DNA of 64,000 nt from contig NZ_CP066772.2 in the NCBI RefSeq assembly GCF_016466415.2, forward strand, positions 62,001 to 126,000. Reading direction: 5' to 3'. Shown one piece after another: positions 31,687 to 41,072 of the stretch. The DNA is from Ralstonia pickettii (lineage in GTDB: Bacteria; Pseudomonadota; Gammaproteobacteria; Burkholderiales; Burkholderiaceae). The notes under the pieces were generated by a model. It saw nothing but the letters and a program-made list of their open reading frames with translations, made no database searches and had not been told where the DNA came from. The position numbers and the translations under genes were made by a program. Position 1 is the first letter of the stretch. Every line of letters begins with the position of its first letter.

Positions 31687-31729
31687 TTGTCCGCCTCAAG
31701 CCGGGACGGCCGGCCTGCGTCTCAGCGGG

Positions 31730-32689
31730 TTATGTCCGCTTTCGGCTGGCCGCACCCGTTTGACGCGGCATGCGACCCAACGCCGGCTCGAGCACGGGAG
31801 CATGGTCGCCGAGAAAGTCCCACAGCCGATTGGCGACAGGCCCGTGCGGCCGATCTCGCCGGCGGGCGACCGCCAGTTCCTGCACCATGCCGGGAAAATG
31901 CCGCCCCGCAATCGACAGCAATGTCCCTTCGCGCAATTCCGCATCGATCAGGAAACGCGGCAGATGCCCCCACGCCATGCCGTGGAGAATCAGCTCTTTC
32001 TTCATCAACTGGTCGGGCACAGCACACTGCGGCGCCCCGTCGATGACGTAGTGGGATTGCTCGGGCGGGTTGCGCGCCGAGTCGTTGATGACGCACTGCA
32101 TGAAGCGCTGCATCTGCGCAGGCGTGATCGCCGACGTTATGGCGAACGGCAGAAACCCCGGCGCCACCACCGGCACCATGGCGATCTTGCCCAAGTCGAT
32201 CCACTCCATGCGCACGTCCCCTTTCGGCACGCGGTGGACGATGAGGTCGGTGTCGTCTTCCAGTAAGCGTTCCCACGGCCCGGTAACGGCTTCGAACTGC
32301 AAGTGCAGGCGCGTCTGCGCGCATTGGCCGAAGAACTGACTGAGCAATGCCAGCACGGGCTTCAGCGGACACAAGTCCCCCAGCACCACGCGCAATTCGG
32401 CCTCCTCGCCCATCGCCAGCTGCTTTGCGTGGGTTCGCAGTTCATCGCTCTCGCGCAGCACTGACTGCACCTTGCGGTGGAAGGACCGCCCCGCCTCCGT
32501 CAACCGTACGCGATAGCCGCCGCGGTCCAGCAGGCTTAAACCGAGTTGGCCCTCCAGCTTGGCAACCGCCGCAAAGACAGAGGGGTGCGAGCGATGCAGC
32601 CGCTCAGCGGCCGCCTGAAAACTACCGGCGGTCACCACCGCATCGAAGCACTGCAGCTCATGAAGCGTGAAGTTCTGCATTGTCGGCAA
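31730..32689 (-). CDS. LysR family transcriptional regulator
   Basis: A 319-residue LysR protein: N-terminal winged helix (FDAVVTAGSFQAAAERLHRS, with the recognition helix following) and a C-terminal substrate-binding-like effector domain. It is divergent from the enol-lactonase gene 102 bp away, the usual LysR arrangement, and may regulate it. The effector cannot be named. Confidence 0.88.
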   Translation of the reverse strand: MPTMQNFTLHELQCFDAVVTAGSFQAAAERLHRSHPSVFAAVAKLEGQLGLSLLDRGGYRVRLTEAGRSFHRKVQSVLRESDELRTHAKQLAMGEEAELRVVLGDLCPLKPVLALLSQFFGQCAQTRLHLQFEAVTGPWERLLEDDTDLIVHRVPKGDVRMEWIDLGKIAMVPVVAPGFLPFAITSAITPAQMQRFMQCVINDSARNPPEQSHYVIDGAPQCAVPDQLMKKELILHGMAWGHLPRFLIDAELREGTLLSIAGRHFPGMVQELAVARRRDRPHGPVANRLWDFLGDHAPVLEPALGRMPRQTGAASRKRT

Positions 32690-32697
32690 AACCTACA

Positions 32698-32713
32698 AAG
32701 TTCGTCCAAACTT
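32698..32713. promoter_or_regulatory. Dyad AAGTT-N6-AACTT in the LysR-pcaD divergent promoter
   Basis: A perfect 5-bp inverted repeat with a 6-bp spacer lies 9 bp upstream of the LysR start and 79 bp upstream of the lactonase start. The size and place suit a LysR-type operator, though this is only a visual match. Confidence 0.35.
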
Positions 32714-32791
32714 CATAGTATCCAGCAACCGCTTCAGCTTCTAGGATGACGACATCCCAATCGTTTCCACCGTCTTTCCCAGGAGCGCAAC

Positions 32792-33607
32792 ATGACCACC
32801 CGCAACGACCTCTCCTTCATCACCACCGGCGACGGCACGCGCATCGCCTATCGCTTTGATGGCACCGCCGGCAAGCCAGTCCTGCTGCTGTCCAATTCCA
32901 TCGGCACCGACCTGCACATGTGGGACGTGACCGTGCCGCGCCTGGCCGAACACTTTCACGTGCTGCGCTACGACGCGCGCGGCCACGGCGCTTCGGATGC
33001 GCCAGCCGGCGCCTATTCGATCGATCGGCTCGGTCGTGACGTGGTGGAGTTGCTCGATGCGCTCGGCATCCGGCGCGTGCATATGCTGGGCCTGTCGCTC
33101 GGCGGCATCGTGGCGCAGTGGCTGGCGATCCATGTGCCGGAGCGCATCGACCGGCTGGTCCTCTCCAACACTGCCGCGCACATCGGCCCGCCGGAGTATT
33201 TCGACCAGGCCATTGCCGAACTTCTTCAGGCCCCCGACATGCAGGCGACGGCCGAAACGTTCCTGCGCAACTGGTTTCCAGCACGCATGCTGGAGGCACG
33301 CGACGCTGCTGTCGAGCCATTCCGCCGCACACTGCTGACAACGCCCCGTGAAGGCATCATCGGCGGCTGGGCAGCCGTACGCGATGCCGACCTGCGCCGC
33401 ACGATCACGCTGATCACGCATCCGACGCTCGTCATTGCCGGCCAGCACGACACCGTGACGTCTGCCCGCCATGGCGAGGAAATCGCCGCTGCCATTCCGG
33501 GCGCGCAATTGCGCCTGCTTGACACCGTGCACCTCGCCAACGTGGAGTTGCCCGACGCGTTTCTTGAAGCCGTTCTGGATTTCCTGGGTGTGCACGAAAC
33601 GGTCTGA
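32792..33607 (+). CDS. pcaD: 3-oxoadipate enol-lactonase
   Basis: A 271-residue alpha/beta hydrolase. The enol-lactonase opening SNSIGTDLHMWDVTVPRL is near residue 34, the nucleophile elbow GLSLGG puts Ser at residue 102, and the C-terminal histidine is in DTVHLANVE. The enzyme hydrolyses 3-oxoadipate enol-lactone in the beta-ketoadipate pathway. No other pca genes are nearby, so it may serve another lactone or act apart from the main cluster. Confidence 0.86.
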   Translation: MTTRNDLSFITTGDGTRIAYRFDGTAGKPVLLLSNSIGTDLHMWDVTVPRLAEHFHVLRYDARGHGASDAPAGAYSIDRLGRDVVELLDALGIRRVHMLGLSLGGIVAQWLAIHVPERIDRLVLSNTAAHIGPPEYFDQAIAELLQAPDMQATAETFLRNWFPARMLEARDAAVEPFRRTLLTTPREGIIGGWAAVRDADLRRTITLITHPTLVIAGQHDTVTSARHGEEIAAAIPGAQLRLLDTVHLANVELPDAFLEAVLDFLGVHETV

Positions 33608-33693
33608 CGCGTTGATGCAGCATCAATGCAGCATCGACATGCGGCAACCCGGCCGGTTAACATGGCGGCCATCCAATCGATGTGCCGCCTGCC

Positions 33694-34332
33694 ATGTCCC
33701 GCGTCAAGAACGAAGACGAATTCGAGTTGCGCCGCGAAAGCGTGCTCGACACCGCCGCCGAAGCCTTTGCGGCCGACAGCTACCCGAGCGTGTCGATGAA
33801 CCAGCTTGCCGCTGCGTGCGGCGGCTCAAAATCGCGCCTGTATCACTATTACGAAGGCAAGGAAGCCATCCTGTTCGACCTGCTCGACCGCTACACGCGT
33901 CGGCTGGCCGATCTGGTTGAACGCGCCCAGAGCGACGCACGGCACGCCAAGCTTTCGGCGCGCGCCACGCTGCATCTGCTGATCCGCACGTTCCTGGCCG
34001 AATACGCCACGTCGCGTACGCGGCATGTGGCCCTGCTCAATGACGTGAAATACCTGGCGCAGGAGCAGCGCGACGTCGTGCTCGCGCGCGAGCGCGACGT
34101 GGTGGCCGCGGTGGGCCGACAGCTGGGGGCGGCTTATCCGGGCAAGGTGGACGAGGCCAACCGCACGCCCATCACGATGATGCTGTTCGGCATGATGAAC
34201 TGGACGTTCACTTGGCTCAAACCCGACGGCCCGCTTTCCTATGAGGGCTATGCGGAAATGGTGATCGACATGCTGGAGAACGGGCTGGGCGGGCTCGGTG
34301 GGCTGGGCGGCCCTGACGGCAAAAAGGGCTGA
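33694..34332 (+). CDS. TetR family regulator, probable PaaR
   Basis: A 212-residue TetR protein with an N-terminal helix-turn-helix (VSMNQLAAACGGSKSRLYHY). It is convergent with the paa cluster (3 nt between stops), and such TetR genes in betaproteobacteria often regulate phenylacetate degradation (PaaR). A TetR-like palindrome lies in the paaA promoter at 38194-38205. The C-terminus ends in a Gly-Leu repeat (GLGGLGGLGG) encoded by near-repeated DNA. ATG 33694 is preferred; an in-frame GTG at 33682 adds four residues. Confidence 0.83.
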   Translation: MSRVKNEDEFELRRESVLDTAAEAFAADSYPSVSMNQLAAACGGSKSRLYHYYEGKEAILFDLLDRYTRRLADLVERAQSDARHAKLSARATLHLLIRTFLAEYATSRTRHVALLNDVKYLAQEQRDVVLARERDVVAAVGRQLGAAYPGKVDEANRTPITMMLFGMMNWTFTWLKPDGPLSYEGYAEMVIDMLENGLGGLGGLGGPDGKKG

Positions 34333-34335
34333 CGT

Positions 34336-35436
34336 TCAACGCTCGTCGTAGCTGACCACCACGCGCTGCGTCAGCGGCCGCGCCTGGCAGGTCAGCACAA
34401 ACCCCTGCTGGATCTCCCAGTCTTCCAGCGTGAAGTTCTTGTCCATCTCCACCCGGCCCTCCAGCACCTTGGCGCGGCAGGTACAGCACACGCCGCCCTT
34501 GCACGCATAGGGCAGATCGAGTCCCGCACTCAGCGCGCTGTCGAGCACCTTGGCGTCACCCGCCATGGGCACTTCGTGCGATTTGCCGTCTAGCACCACC
34601 GTGAGTGCCACATCGCCCGCCACTGCGGCATGCGTGCGCGGCCTGGCCGCTGCCGCCGCATCGCCCACGGGCACACCAAAGCGCTCGGCATGCACACGAT
34701 CGCGCGGCACCCCGCGCTCGAGCAGCGCGGCCTCCACCGCATCGATCATCGTCGACGGGCCACAGATGAAAGCGGCATCGATATCGCCCGGCGGGATCAG
34801 CGTGTCCAGAAAAGCGCGCGCTTTCGCGCCGTCGAGCCGCCCGTTGAACAGCGCGATGTCCTGCGCCTGGCGCGACAGCACGTGATACAGCGCAAAGCGA
34901 TCGAGGTAGCGGTCCTTCAGGTCTTCGAGTGCTTCACCAAAGATGATGCTGTCGACGCTGCGATTGCCGTAGACCAGCGTGAAGCGGCTCTGCGGCTCCG
35001 CCGCCAGCGTCGTCTTGATGAGCGACAGGATCGGCGTGATGCCGCTGCCGGCTGCAAAGGCCACATAGTGGCGCGCGCTTTCGGCTGCGAGCGGCACGTA
35101 GAAGCGCCCATCCGGCGGCAGCACATCAAGCGTCTGGCCCACGCGGATGCGATCGTGCAGGTGGTTGGAGAAGACGCCCGCATCGACGCGCTTGACCGCC
35201 ACGCGCAACTCGCCGTGCGCGTCGTAGTCCTGCACCGCGCAGCAGATCGAATACGAACGCCGCAGTTCTTCATGTCCGGGCAATTGGCCCGGCGGCACGC
35301 GCAGCGTCAGGAACTGCCCCTGCGTAAAACGGTACGCATCGCGCAGGTCATTCGGCACGTCAAAGCGCACGGAAATCGTATCGGCCGTTTCGCCGCGCAC
35401 TTCAGCAACGCGCAAAGGATGGAATTGCGGAGTCAT
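34336..35436 (-). CDS. paaE: Phenylacetyl-CoA 1,2-epoxidase reductase subunit
   Basis: A 366-residue reductase: ferredoxin-NADP reductase-like FAD domain (RRSYSICCAVQ) and NAD domain (AFAAGSGITPILSLI), then a C-terminal plant-type 2Fe-2S domain with cysteines in ACKGGVCCTCRAKV and LTCQA. It feeds electrons from NADPH to the PaaABC oxygenase, which epoxidises phenylacetyl-CoA. The ATG at 35436 gives the family N-terminus. It is the last gene of paaABCDE. Confidence 0.94.
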   Translation of the reverse strand: MTPQFHPLRVAEVRGETADTISVRFDVPNDLRDAYRFTQGQFLTLRVPPGQLPGHEELRRSYSICCAVQDYDAHGELRVAVKRVDAGVFSNHLHDRIRVGQTLDVLPPDGRFYVPLAAESARHYVAFAAGSGITPILSLIKTTLAAEPQSRFTLVYGNRSVDSIIFGEALEDLKDRYLDRFALYHVLSRQAQDIALFNGRLDGAKARAFLDTLIPPGDIDAAFICGPSTMIDAVEAALLERGVPRDRVHAERFGVPVGDAAAAARPRTHAAVAGDVALTVVLDGKSHEVPMAGDAKVLDSALSAGLDLPYACKGGVCCTCRAKVLEGRVEMDKNFTLEDWEIQQGFVLTCQARPLTQRVVVSYDER

Positions 35437-35473
35437 GGCGTTCGCGCTCAGCGGGGGGTTGGCGGGGTCGGGG

Positions 35474-35986
35474 TCAGTAGGGCTTGAAATAATCGAACGG
35501 CTCGCGGCACGCGCGACAGCGGTACAGCGCCTTGCAAGCTGTTGAACCGAAGGCAGAAATGAGCACCGTATCGTGTGATCCGCATTGCGGGCAGGTGATG
35601 TGTTCACCCTGCGCGGGGCGCGTAAGACGAATCGGCCGGGCCCCATCCACTTCGGCCACATACGCCGGCGGCGCGATACCAAAGTCGCGCAATTTGCGCT
35701 GCCCTTCCGCGGTGATCCAATCCGTCGTCCATGCCGGCGACAGCACCGAACGCACGCGATACGCACCCACGTCTGCCGCTTGCAAGGCATGGCTCACATC
35801 ATCGGCAATCTGTTCCATGGCCGGGCAGCCGGAATAGGTGGGTGTGATCGTTGCCACCAGGGAGCCGTCTTCGTCGAGCTGCACATCGCGCAGGATGCCC
35901 AGTTCGGCAATCGTCACCACGGGAATCTCCGGATCGGTTACGGCTTCGAGCGCCATGCGTGCCCGCTCCAACCGTTCGCTTACCAC
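35474..35986 (-). CDS. paaD: Phenylacetyl-CoA 1,2-epoxidase subunit PaaD
   Basis: A 170-residue protein with an N-terminal MIP18/DUF59-like domain (VTDPEIPVVTIAELGILRDV; Cys in TYSGCPAMEQIA) and a C-terminal zinc-ribbon (CPQCGSHD, CRACREPFDY). It is thought to help iron-sulfur or metal assembly for the epoxidase. The likely start is GTG at 35986, which overlaps the paaC stop (35980) by 7 nt and gives the usual protein length. Confidence 0.92.
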   Translation of the reverse strand: MVSERLERARMALEAVTDPEIPVVTIAELGILRDVQLDEDGSLVATITPTYSGCPAMEQIADDVSHALQAADVGAYRVRSVLSPAWTTDWITAEGQRKLRDFGIAPPAYVAEVDGARPIRLTRPAQGEHITCPQCGSHDTVLISAFGSTACKALYRCRACREPFDYFKPY

Positions 35987-36780
35987 GACGCCCCCGGATA
36001 CTGGCGCGCCAATCCCTGCATCTCGGCCAGCAGATAGCCCATATGTTCGGAGTGCACGCCGTGCTTGCCGGTGCTGACATACGGACCCGGCTCGGGCCAG
36101 CGCAGCGTGGCCTCGTCCAGCGCGTCGCGCACGGTGGCTTCCCATGCGTCGCGCAGGTCGGCTGGACGCACGCCGAAGCCAGCCTCGGCTGCGGCCATTT
36201 CAACGCCGTCCGTGGCAAAGAACTCGTTCGTGTACGGCATCAGCCAATCGAGCGCGGCCTGGGAACGCGCATGCGACTCGTCCGTGCCATCACCGAAGCG
36301 CACGAGCCAGTCGCGCGTATGGGCGAGGTGGTAACGCATCTCCTTCACCGATCTGGCGGCAATGGCGGCCAGCTCGGGGTCGGTCGAACGCGTCAACGCT
36401 TCCCACAGGGGCACCATCAACGCGGCGTACAGAAAGTGGCGAACGATGGTGACGGCGTAGTCGCGCGCGGCTGCCGATGTCGCGACTAATGGCCCGGCAT
36501 GGGGCAGTTCGAGCAGCGTGTAGTTGCGGAACGCAGGCTCGGCCCGCCAATAGGCGTAGTCGTCTTCCGTGTGCGGTGTGCCGGTGAGCGCGCCTTCGAT
36601 CCGCCCCGCGTGCGTGTAGAGCAGCCGCGCCTGCCCGATCAGGTCAAGACTGAGATTGGACAACGCAATGTCTTCTTCCAGCACAGGGCCATGGCCGGTC
36701 CATTCCGCGTTGCGCTGGCCAAGGATGAGTGCGTTGTCGGCCAGACGAAGGATGTATTGCAGATGCGCGTCGGAAGTCAT
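35980..36780 (-). CDS. paaC: Phenylacetyl-CoA 1,2-epoxidase subunit PaaC
   Basis: A 266-residue ferritin-like structural subunit of the multicomponent epoxidase. The family segments LRLADNALILGQRNAEWTGH at the N-terminus and MRYHLAHTRDWLVRFGDGTD are clear. It forms the catalytic core with PaaA. It begins 9 nt after paaB and overlaps paaD at its end. Confidence 0.94.
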   Translation of the reverse strand: MTSDAHLQYILRLADNALILGQRNAEWTGHGPVLEEDIALSNLSLDLIGQARLLYTHAGRIEGALTGTPHTEDDYAYWRAEPAFRNYTLLELPHAGPLVATSAAARDYAVTIVRHFLYAALMVPLWEALTRSTDPELAAIAARSVKEMRYHLAHTRDWLVRFGDGTDESHARSQAALDWLMPYTNEFFATDGVEMAAAEAGFGVRPADLRDAWEATVRDALDEATLRWPEPGPYVSTGKHGVHSEHMGYLLAEMQGLARQYPGASW

Positions 36781-36789
36781 CGCCGCGGC

Positions 36790-37077
36790 TCACATGTGGT
36801 TGACTTCATCGGGCAGCCGATAGAACGTCGGGTGCCGATAGATCTTGTCGGCCATCGGGTCGAAGAGCATCGGCTTGTCGTCGGGTTCGCTGGCGGTGAT
36901 GGCCGCCGACGGCACCACCCAGATGGAGACGCCTTCCTGCCGGCGCGTGTAGACATCGCGCGCCATCTGCAGCGCCTGCTTGGCGTCCACGGCGTGCAGG
37001 CTGCCGCAATGCTTGTGCTCCAGGCCCTGCTTGCTGCGGATGAACACTTCCCACAGCGGCCATTCGTGTTGATGCAT
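36790..37077 (-). CDS. paaB: Phenylacetyl-CoA 1,2-epoxidase subunit PaaB
   Basis: A 95-residue subunit, the usual PaaB length. The family pattern WPLWEVFIRSKQGLEHKHCG opens it and YRHPTFYRLPDEVNHM closes it. It bridges PaaAC heterodimers in the complex. ATG 37077 is 17 nt downstream of the paaA stop, with GGAGG in between as ribosome site. Confidence 0.95.
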   Translation of the reverse strand: MHQHEWPLWEVFIRSKQGLEHKHCGSLHAVDAKQALQMARDVYTRRQEGVSIWVVPSAAITASEPDDKPMLFDPMADKIYRHPTFYRLPDEVNHM

Positions 37078-37094
37078 GGCGGGCTCCTCCCGGT

Positions 37095-38114
37095 TCAGGC
37101 AGCTTGTTGGCTGGCGGCGGCGCGTTGGGCCTGCTTGCGTGCGTAAGCAAGCGCAGCCTCGCGCACCCATTCGCCCTCCTCGTGTGCGCGCTTGCGGGTG
37201 GCGAGGCGCTCGCGGTTGCACGGGCCGTGACCATCGAGCACGCGCTTGAATTCGGACCAATCGAGCGGCGAGAAATCGTAATGGCCGCGCGCTTCGTTCC
37301 ATATGAGGCCGGGGTCGGGCAGCGTCACGCCGAGCACGCGCGCCTGCTCGACGGTAGCATCGACAAAGCGCTGCCGCAGATCGTCGTTCGAGATGCGCTT
37401 GATGCCCCAGGCCATGGTCTGCGCGCTGTTGGGCGATGCGGTATCGGGCGGCCCGAACATCATCAGCACCGGAAACCACCAGCGGTTGACGGCTTCCTGC
37501 ACCATGTCGCGCTGCGCCTGCGTGCCGCCCATCATCGTCAGCAACGATTCATAGCCCTGACGCTGGTGAAACGACTCTTCCTTGCAGATGCGGATCATGG
37601 CACGCGCATACGGGCCATACGAACAGCGGCACAGCGGCACCTGGTTCATGATGGCCGCGCCATCGACCAGCCAGCCGATCACGCCCACGTCTGCCCAGGA
37701 GAGCGTCGGGTAATTGAAGATCGACGAATACTTCGCCCGGCCTTCGTGCAGCGCGTCGATCATCTCGTCGCGCGAACTGCCGAGCGTTTCTGCGGCGGAA
37801 TAGAGATAAAGGCCGTGGCCCGCTTCGTCCTGCACCTTGGCCAGGAGGATGGCCTTGCGCTTGAGCGACGGCGCCCGGCTGATCCAATTGCCTTCCGGCA
37901 GCATGCCGACCACCTCGGAGTGCGCGTGCTGCGAAATTTGCCGCAGCAGCGTCTTGCGGTACGGCGCCGGCATCCAGTCTTGCGGCTCGATTTTTTGGTC
38001 GGCCCCGATGCGTGCATCGAAGCGCGCCTGCAAATCGGCTTCGCCTTGAGAGGCGGCGGCCAATTCCTGCTCCGTTGGCAAACCGCCGGGTTGGTCGAGG
38101 CTTTGGGTGTACAT
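37095..38114 (-). CDS. paaA: Phenylacetyl-CoA 1,2-epoxidase catalytic subunit PaaA
   Basis: A 339-residue diiron oxygenase subunit. The metal-binding ExxH motifs are visible in [17 protein letters not shown] and in the later [15 protein letters not shown] stretch. It converts phenylacetyl-CoA to the ring-1,2-epoxide. ATG 38114 is preceded by GGAGG at a good distance; a longer frame would add 11 unlikely residues. It is the first gene of the paaABCDE operon. Confidence 0.95.
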   Translation of the reverse strand: MYTQSLDQPGGLPTEQELAAASQGEADLQARFDARIGADQKIEPQDWMPAPYRKTLLRQISQHAHSEVVGMLPEGNWISRAPSLKRKAILLAKVQDEAGHGLYLYSAAETLGSSRDEMIDALHEGRAKYSSIFNYPTLSWADVGVIGWLVDGAAIMNQVPLCRCSYGPYARAMIRICKEESFHQRQGYESLLTMMGGTQAQRDMVQEAVNRWWFPVLMMFGPPDTASPNSAQTMAWGIKRISNDDLRQRFVDATVEQARVLGVTLPDPGLIWNEARGHYDFSPLDWSEFKRVLDGHGPCNRERLATRKRAHEEGEWVREAALAYARKQAQRAAASQQAA

Positions 38115-38181
38115 GCGATCCTCCGGCCGCTTGCGCGGCATGTGCACGGCACGTCATGCGCACCGTGTTTTGGATGGATCG

Positions 38182-38209
38182 ATTATAAACCGTCCGACCG
38201 GTCGGTCAA
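38182..38209 (-). promoter_or_regulatory. paaA promoter with palindromic operator in its spacer
   Basis: On the minus strand TTGACC (38209-38204) and TATAAT (38187-38182) are 16 bp apart, a near-consensus sigma70 promoter 68 bp upstream of paaA. The perfect 12-bp palindrome CCGACCGGTCGG (38194-38205) fills most of the spacer and overlaps the -35, an ideal position for repression. The nearby TetR protein is the probable ligand-controlled repressor. Confidence 0.75.
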
Positions 38210-38279
38210 TAACGGGTTTCACCGCATGCCTTGTTTCAGACATGCGGTGCACTCCCTTCGGTGGTCCTTTCGCGGTGAC

Positions 38280-39728
38280 TCAGACTGGCGCAGCCGACGA
38301 TGCTTCGGCCTGCGCCGGTCCGTGCGCGCGCGTGCGCACGAACACGCCCGCCAGCACCGAACCGAGCAACGCTGCTACCGCGCCCAGCAGGAACGCGAGA
38401 TGGTAGCCGCCATTGAGTGCCGTCGTAGCATCGGCCCCGGCCGCAGCCAGACCTTCAGTGCGCGCGGCCGCCAGACTTGCCAGGATGGCCAGGCCCAACG
38501 CACCGCCCATCATGAACGACGTATTGACCACGCCCGACGCCAGGCCGGATTCATCGGGCGCCACATCGCTCATGGCAGCCAGTAGCACCGGGTTGAACGC
38601 CACACCGGCGCCCAGGCCGAGCAACAACATGCCCGGCAGCACGTCGAGTACAAAGCTGCCGCCCGCAGGCGCGCGCGCAAACAGCACCAGCCCAATGCCT
38701 GCCACCAGCAAACCCACCGACAGGGGCGCGCGAATGCCAAAGCGCATCACCAGCTTGGCTGACAAACCCAGCGAGAACACCGCCATGATGATGTTGGCCG
38801 GCAGGAAGGCCAGCCCCACCTGCATGGCGCTGTAGTCGAGCACACGCTGCATGTACAGCGCCGAGATGAAAAACCACGCGAACATCGCCGCCGCCCACAG
38901 CACGCCCACCACGTTGGCCGTGGCCACGTTGCGCAGCGCGAACATATGCAGCGGCATCAGCGGATGCGACACGCGCGATTCGATGACCAGGAACGCGATC
39001 ATCAACGCGATGGCAATACCCAGTTGCGTCAGCGTTTGCGTGGACGTCCAGCCGGCTTCGTTGCCATGCACGACCGCGTACACCGCCAGCATCAGCGACG
39101 CGGTCACGGCAATCGCGCCCGCCACATCCAGTTTCGTGCGATCGGCCAACGGCTTGCCCACCGGCAGCAACGCCACGCAGGCGACATACACCGCCACGCC
39201 AATCGGCAGGTTGACCAGAAAGATCCAGTGCCAGCTCAGCGTGCTCGTCAGCAGGCCACCAAGCAATACGCCGATGCTGCCGCCGCCCGCACAGACAAAG
39301 CCGTAGATGCCCATTGCCTTGGCGCGGTCGGCTGGCGAAGTGAACAGATTCATGATCAGCGACAGCGACACCGCCGACACCACCGCGCCGCCCAGCCCCT
39401 GCACGGCGCGCGCCGTAATCAGCAGCCCTTGCGAATTCGCCAGCCCGCATGCGGCGGACGCCAGCGTGAACAGCGTCAACCCCAGCAGGAACAGCCTTCG
39501 ATGCCCGAACAGATCACCCAATCGCCCGCCCAGCAACAAACAGCCGCCAAAGGTGAGCATGTAGGCGTTGACCACCCATACGAGGGAGGTTTCGGTAAAG
39601 CCCAGGTCTGCCTGGATGGACGGCAGCGCAACGTTCACGATGGTCGTGTCCAGCACGATCATCAGCACGCCCAGGCAGAGCACGATGAGGGCAAGCCAGC
39701 GCTTGCGTTCGTCAATGCCATGCGTCAT
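38280..39728 (-). CDS. MFS transporter, DHA2 family drug exporter
   Basis: A 482-residue membrane protein with about fourteen hydrophobic spans. The DHA2 motif LDTTIVNVALPSIQADLG lies in the first span, and the MFS loop GGRLGDLFGHRRLFLLG after the second. Such proteins export drugs or other toxic organics by proton antiport. ATG 39728 is preceded by AGGAG; longer frames are unlikely. The SRPBCC gene upstream (stop 40 nt away) may share its transcript. Confidence 0.92.
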   Translation of the reverse strand: MTHGIDERKRWLALIVLCLGVLMIVLDTTIVNVALPSIQADLGFTETSLVWVVNAYMLTFGGCLLLGGRLGDLFGHRRLFLLGLTLFTLASAACGLANSQGLLITARAVQGLGGAVVSAVSLSLIMNLFTSPADRAKAMGIYGFVCAGGGSIGVLLGGLLTSTLSWHWIFLVNLPIGVAVYVACVALLPVGKPLADRTKLDVAGAIAVTASLMLAVYAVVHGNEAGWTSTQTLTQLGIAIALMIAFLVIESRVSHPLMPLHMFALRNVATANVVGVLWAAAMFAWFFISALYMQRVLDYSAMQVGLAFLPANIIMAVFSLGLSAKLVMRFGIRAPLSVGLLVAGIGLVLFARAPAGGSFVLDVLPGMLLLGLGAGVAFNPVLLAAMSDVAPDESGLASGVVNTSFMMGGALGLAILASLAAARTEGLAAAGADATTALNGGYHLAFLLGAVAALLGSVLAGVFVRTRAHGPAQAEASSAAPV

Positions 39729-39768
39729 GGAATCACTCCTATGATGGGCTGGCGCGCCTGAATGGCGC

Positions 39769-40296
39769 TCAGGATTGTGCAGCCGATTTGAGATTGGCGA
39801 GACCGGTTTCAAAGTCCTTGCCGATCATCGCGTCCATACTGAAGAACAGGCCCATCACCTTGGAGATGAATGGGCTCGGGCCATACATTGCCCAGGTGAC
39901 GTGCGTCACATCGCCGGCAGGCTTGAGCGTGAACTCCGCCGTGTTGTGCGCTTCGAACGGCTTCAGGAAATCCAGCTGAATCTGGATGCGGCTGGGCGAC
40001 GTTGAATCGACAATCTCCATGCGCCCTGCCCCCACTTCCCGCGAGCCATCCCACGCATAGTTCGCGCCTTTGCCACTGACAGGCCCGCCATAGGTGCGCT
40101 TCATCGCCGGGTCCCGCTTCTCCCACGGAGACCACACCGTCCAGCGGTGGAAATCGTCGATCAAGGCAAACACCTTTTCAGGCGGCGCCTTGATGTCAAT
40201 CTCGCGTTGCACACGGAAGGTGTCCGGACGCGTGGCCGCAAAACCCAGCACAGCAACAATCGCGACAACGATGACGATCGCAATGATCTTCAGCAT
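39769..40296 (-). CDS. SRPBCC family protein with N-terminal membrane anchor
   Basis: A 175-residue protein. One hydrophobic helix (LKIIAIVIVVAIVAVLGF) is followed by a START/polyketide-cyclase-like (SRPBCC) domain with DIKAPPEKVFALIDDFHRW. The fold binds hydrophobic ligands; no specific role is evident. ATG 40296 places the helix at the N-terminus; the frame extends upstream but without protein character. Confidence 0.85.
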   Translation of the reverse strand: MLKIIAIVIVVAIVAVLGFAATRPDTFRVQREIDIKAPPEKVFALIDDFHRWTVWSPWEKRDPAMKRTYGGPVSGKGANYAWDGSREVGAGRMEIVDSTSPSRIQIQLDFLKPFEAHNTAEFTLKPAGDVTHVTWAMYGPSPFISKVMGLFFSMDAMIGKDFETGLANLKSAAQS

Positions 40297-40529
40297 GAAG
40301 AACGCTCCAACAAAGGGGGCAGCAGGTGAATAGACGCCTTTGCGCAGGCCATGCAAAGGGTCGCGGCGAGAACAGCCGATCATCACCCGGGGGGTGGTTT
40401 CGTTGATATTGGTAAGGCCCCGGTGATCGCGCAGTCTAGCACCGGGCCACGGCCCTGCGCCAAGGCAGGCCGACTACGAGTTTGCGTAGAACGGCCACCG
40501 TGCGGCGGCCGTTTTCATACACACGGCCA

Positions 40530-40961
40530 TTACATCGGCTTGGGCGCGATCACCATCCACGTGATGCCAAAACGATCGGTCACCATGCCGAACGCGTGGG
40601 CGAAAAACGTTTCGGACATCGGCATCGTGACGTGGCCGCCGTCGCCGAGCGCCTTGAAGGTACGCTCGGCAGCGGCGTTGTCGGCCACGCTCACCGACAA
40701 CCCGAAACCCTTGAAATCCGTCTTGCCGCCGGCCATGCCGTCAGATGCCAGGATCTGGGTTTCGCCCACGCGGAAGGCGGCGTGCATCACCTTGTCGAGC
40801 GGGGGCGCCATGCCGCCACATTGCTCGGCAGTGGGCTGCGCGTCCTTGGGCGCATCCTTGTAGTGCATCACCACATCGACCTTGGCGCTGAGCGTCTTCT
40901 TGTAGAACTCCAGCGCCTCTTCACAACGACCTTCGAAGAACAGATACGGTTGAACTTGCAT
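40530..40961 (-). CDS. VOC family protein, PhnB/glyoxalase-like
   Basis: A 143-residue protein with the PhnB-like pattern: QPYLFFEGRCEEALEFYKKT at the N-terminus and TDRFGITWMVIAPKPM at the C-terminus. VOC proteins bind metals and act on, or sequester, small molecules; many of this subgroup have no known reaction. AAGGAG lies 5 nt before ATG 40961, deciding it over the GTG immediately upstream. Confidence 0.9.
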   Translation of the reverse strand: MQVQPYLFFEGRCEEALEFYKKTLSAKVDVVMHYKDAPKDAQPTAEQCGGMAPPLDKVMHAAFRVGETQILASDGMAGGKTDFKGFGLSVSVADNAAAERTFKALGDGGHVTMPMSETFFAHAFGMVTDRFGITWMVIAPKPM

Positions 40962-41072
40962 CACAACTCCTTGAGGTGGACTTGGGGGACTGCAAAGCCG
41001 CGCACCGGGCTACCTTGAACACGCGGTTGGGGAAAGGGTTTGTTCGCCTTTCGTTGGGCTCTTTCGTTGGTC

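Noticed and set aside
34280-34320. Tandem GGGCTGGGC-like repeats as a CRISPR or regulatory repeat
   Set aside because: They encode the Gly-Leu tail of the TetR protein in frame, and there are no spacers or array structure.
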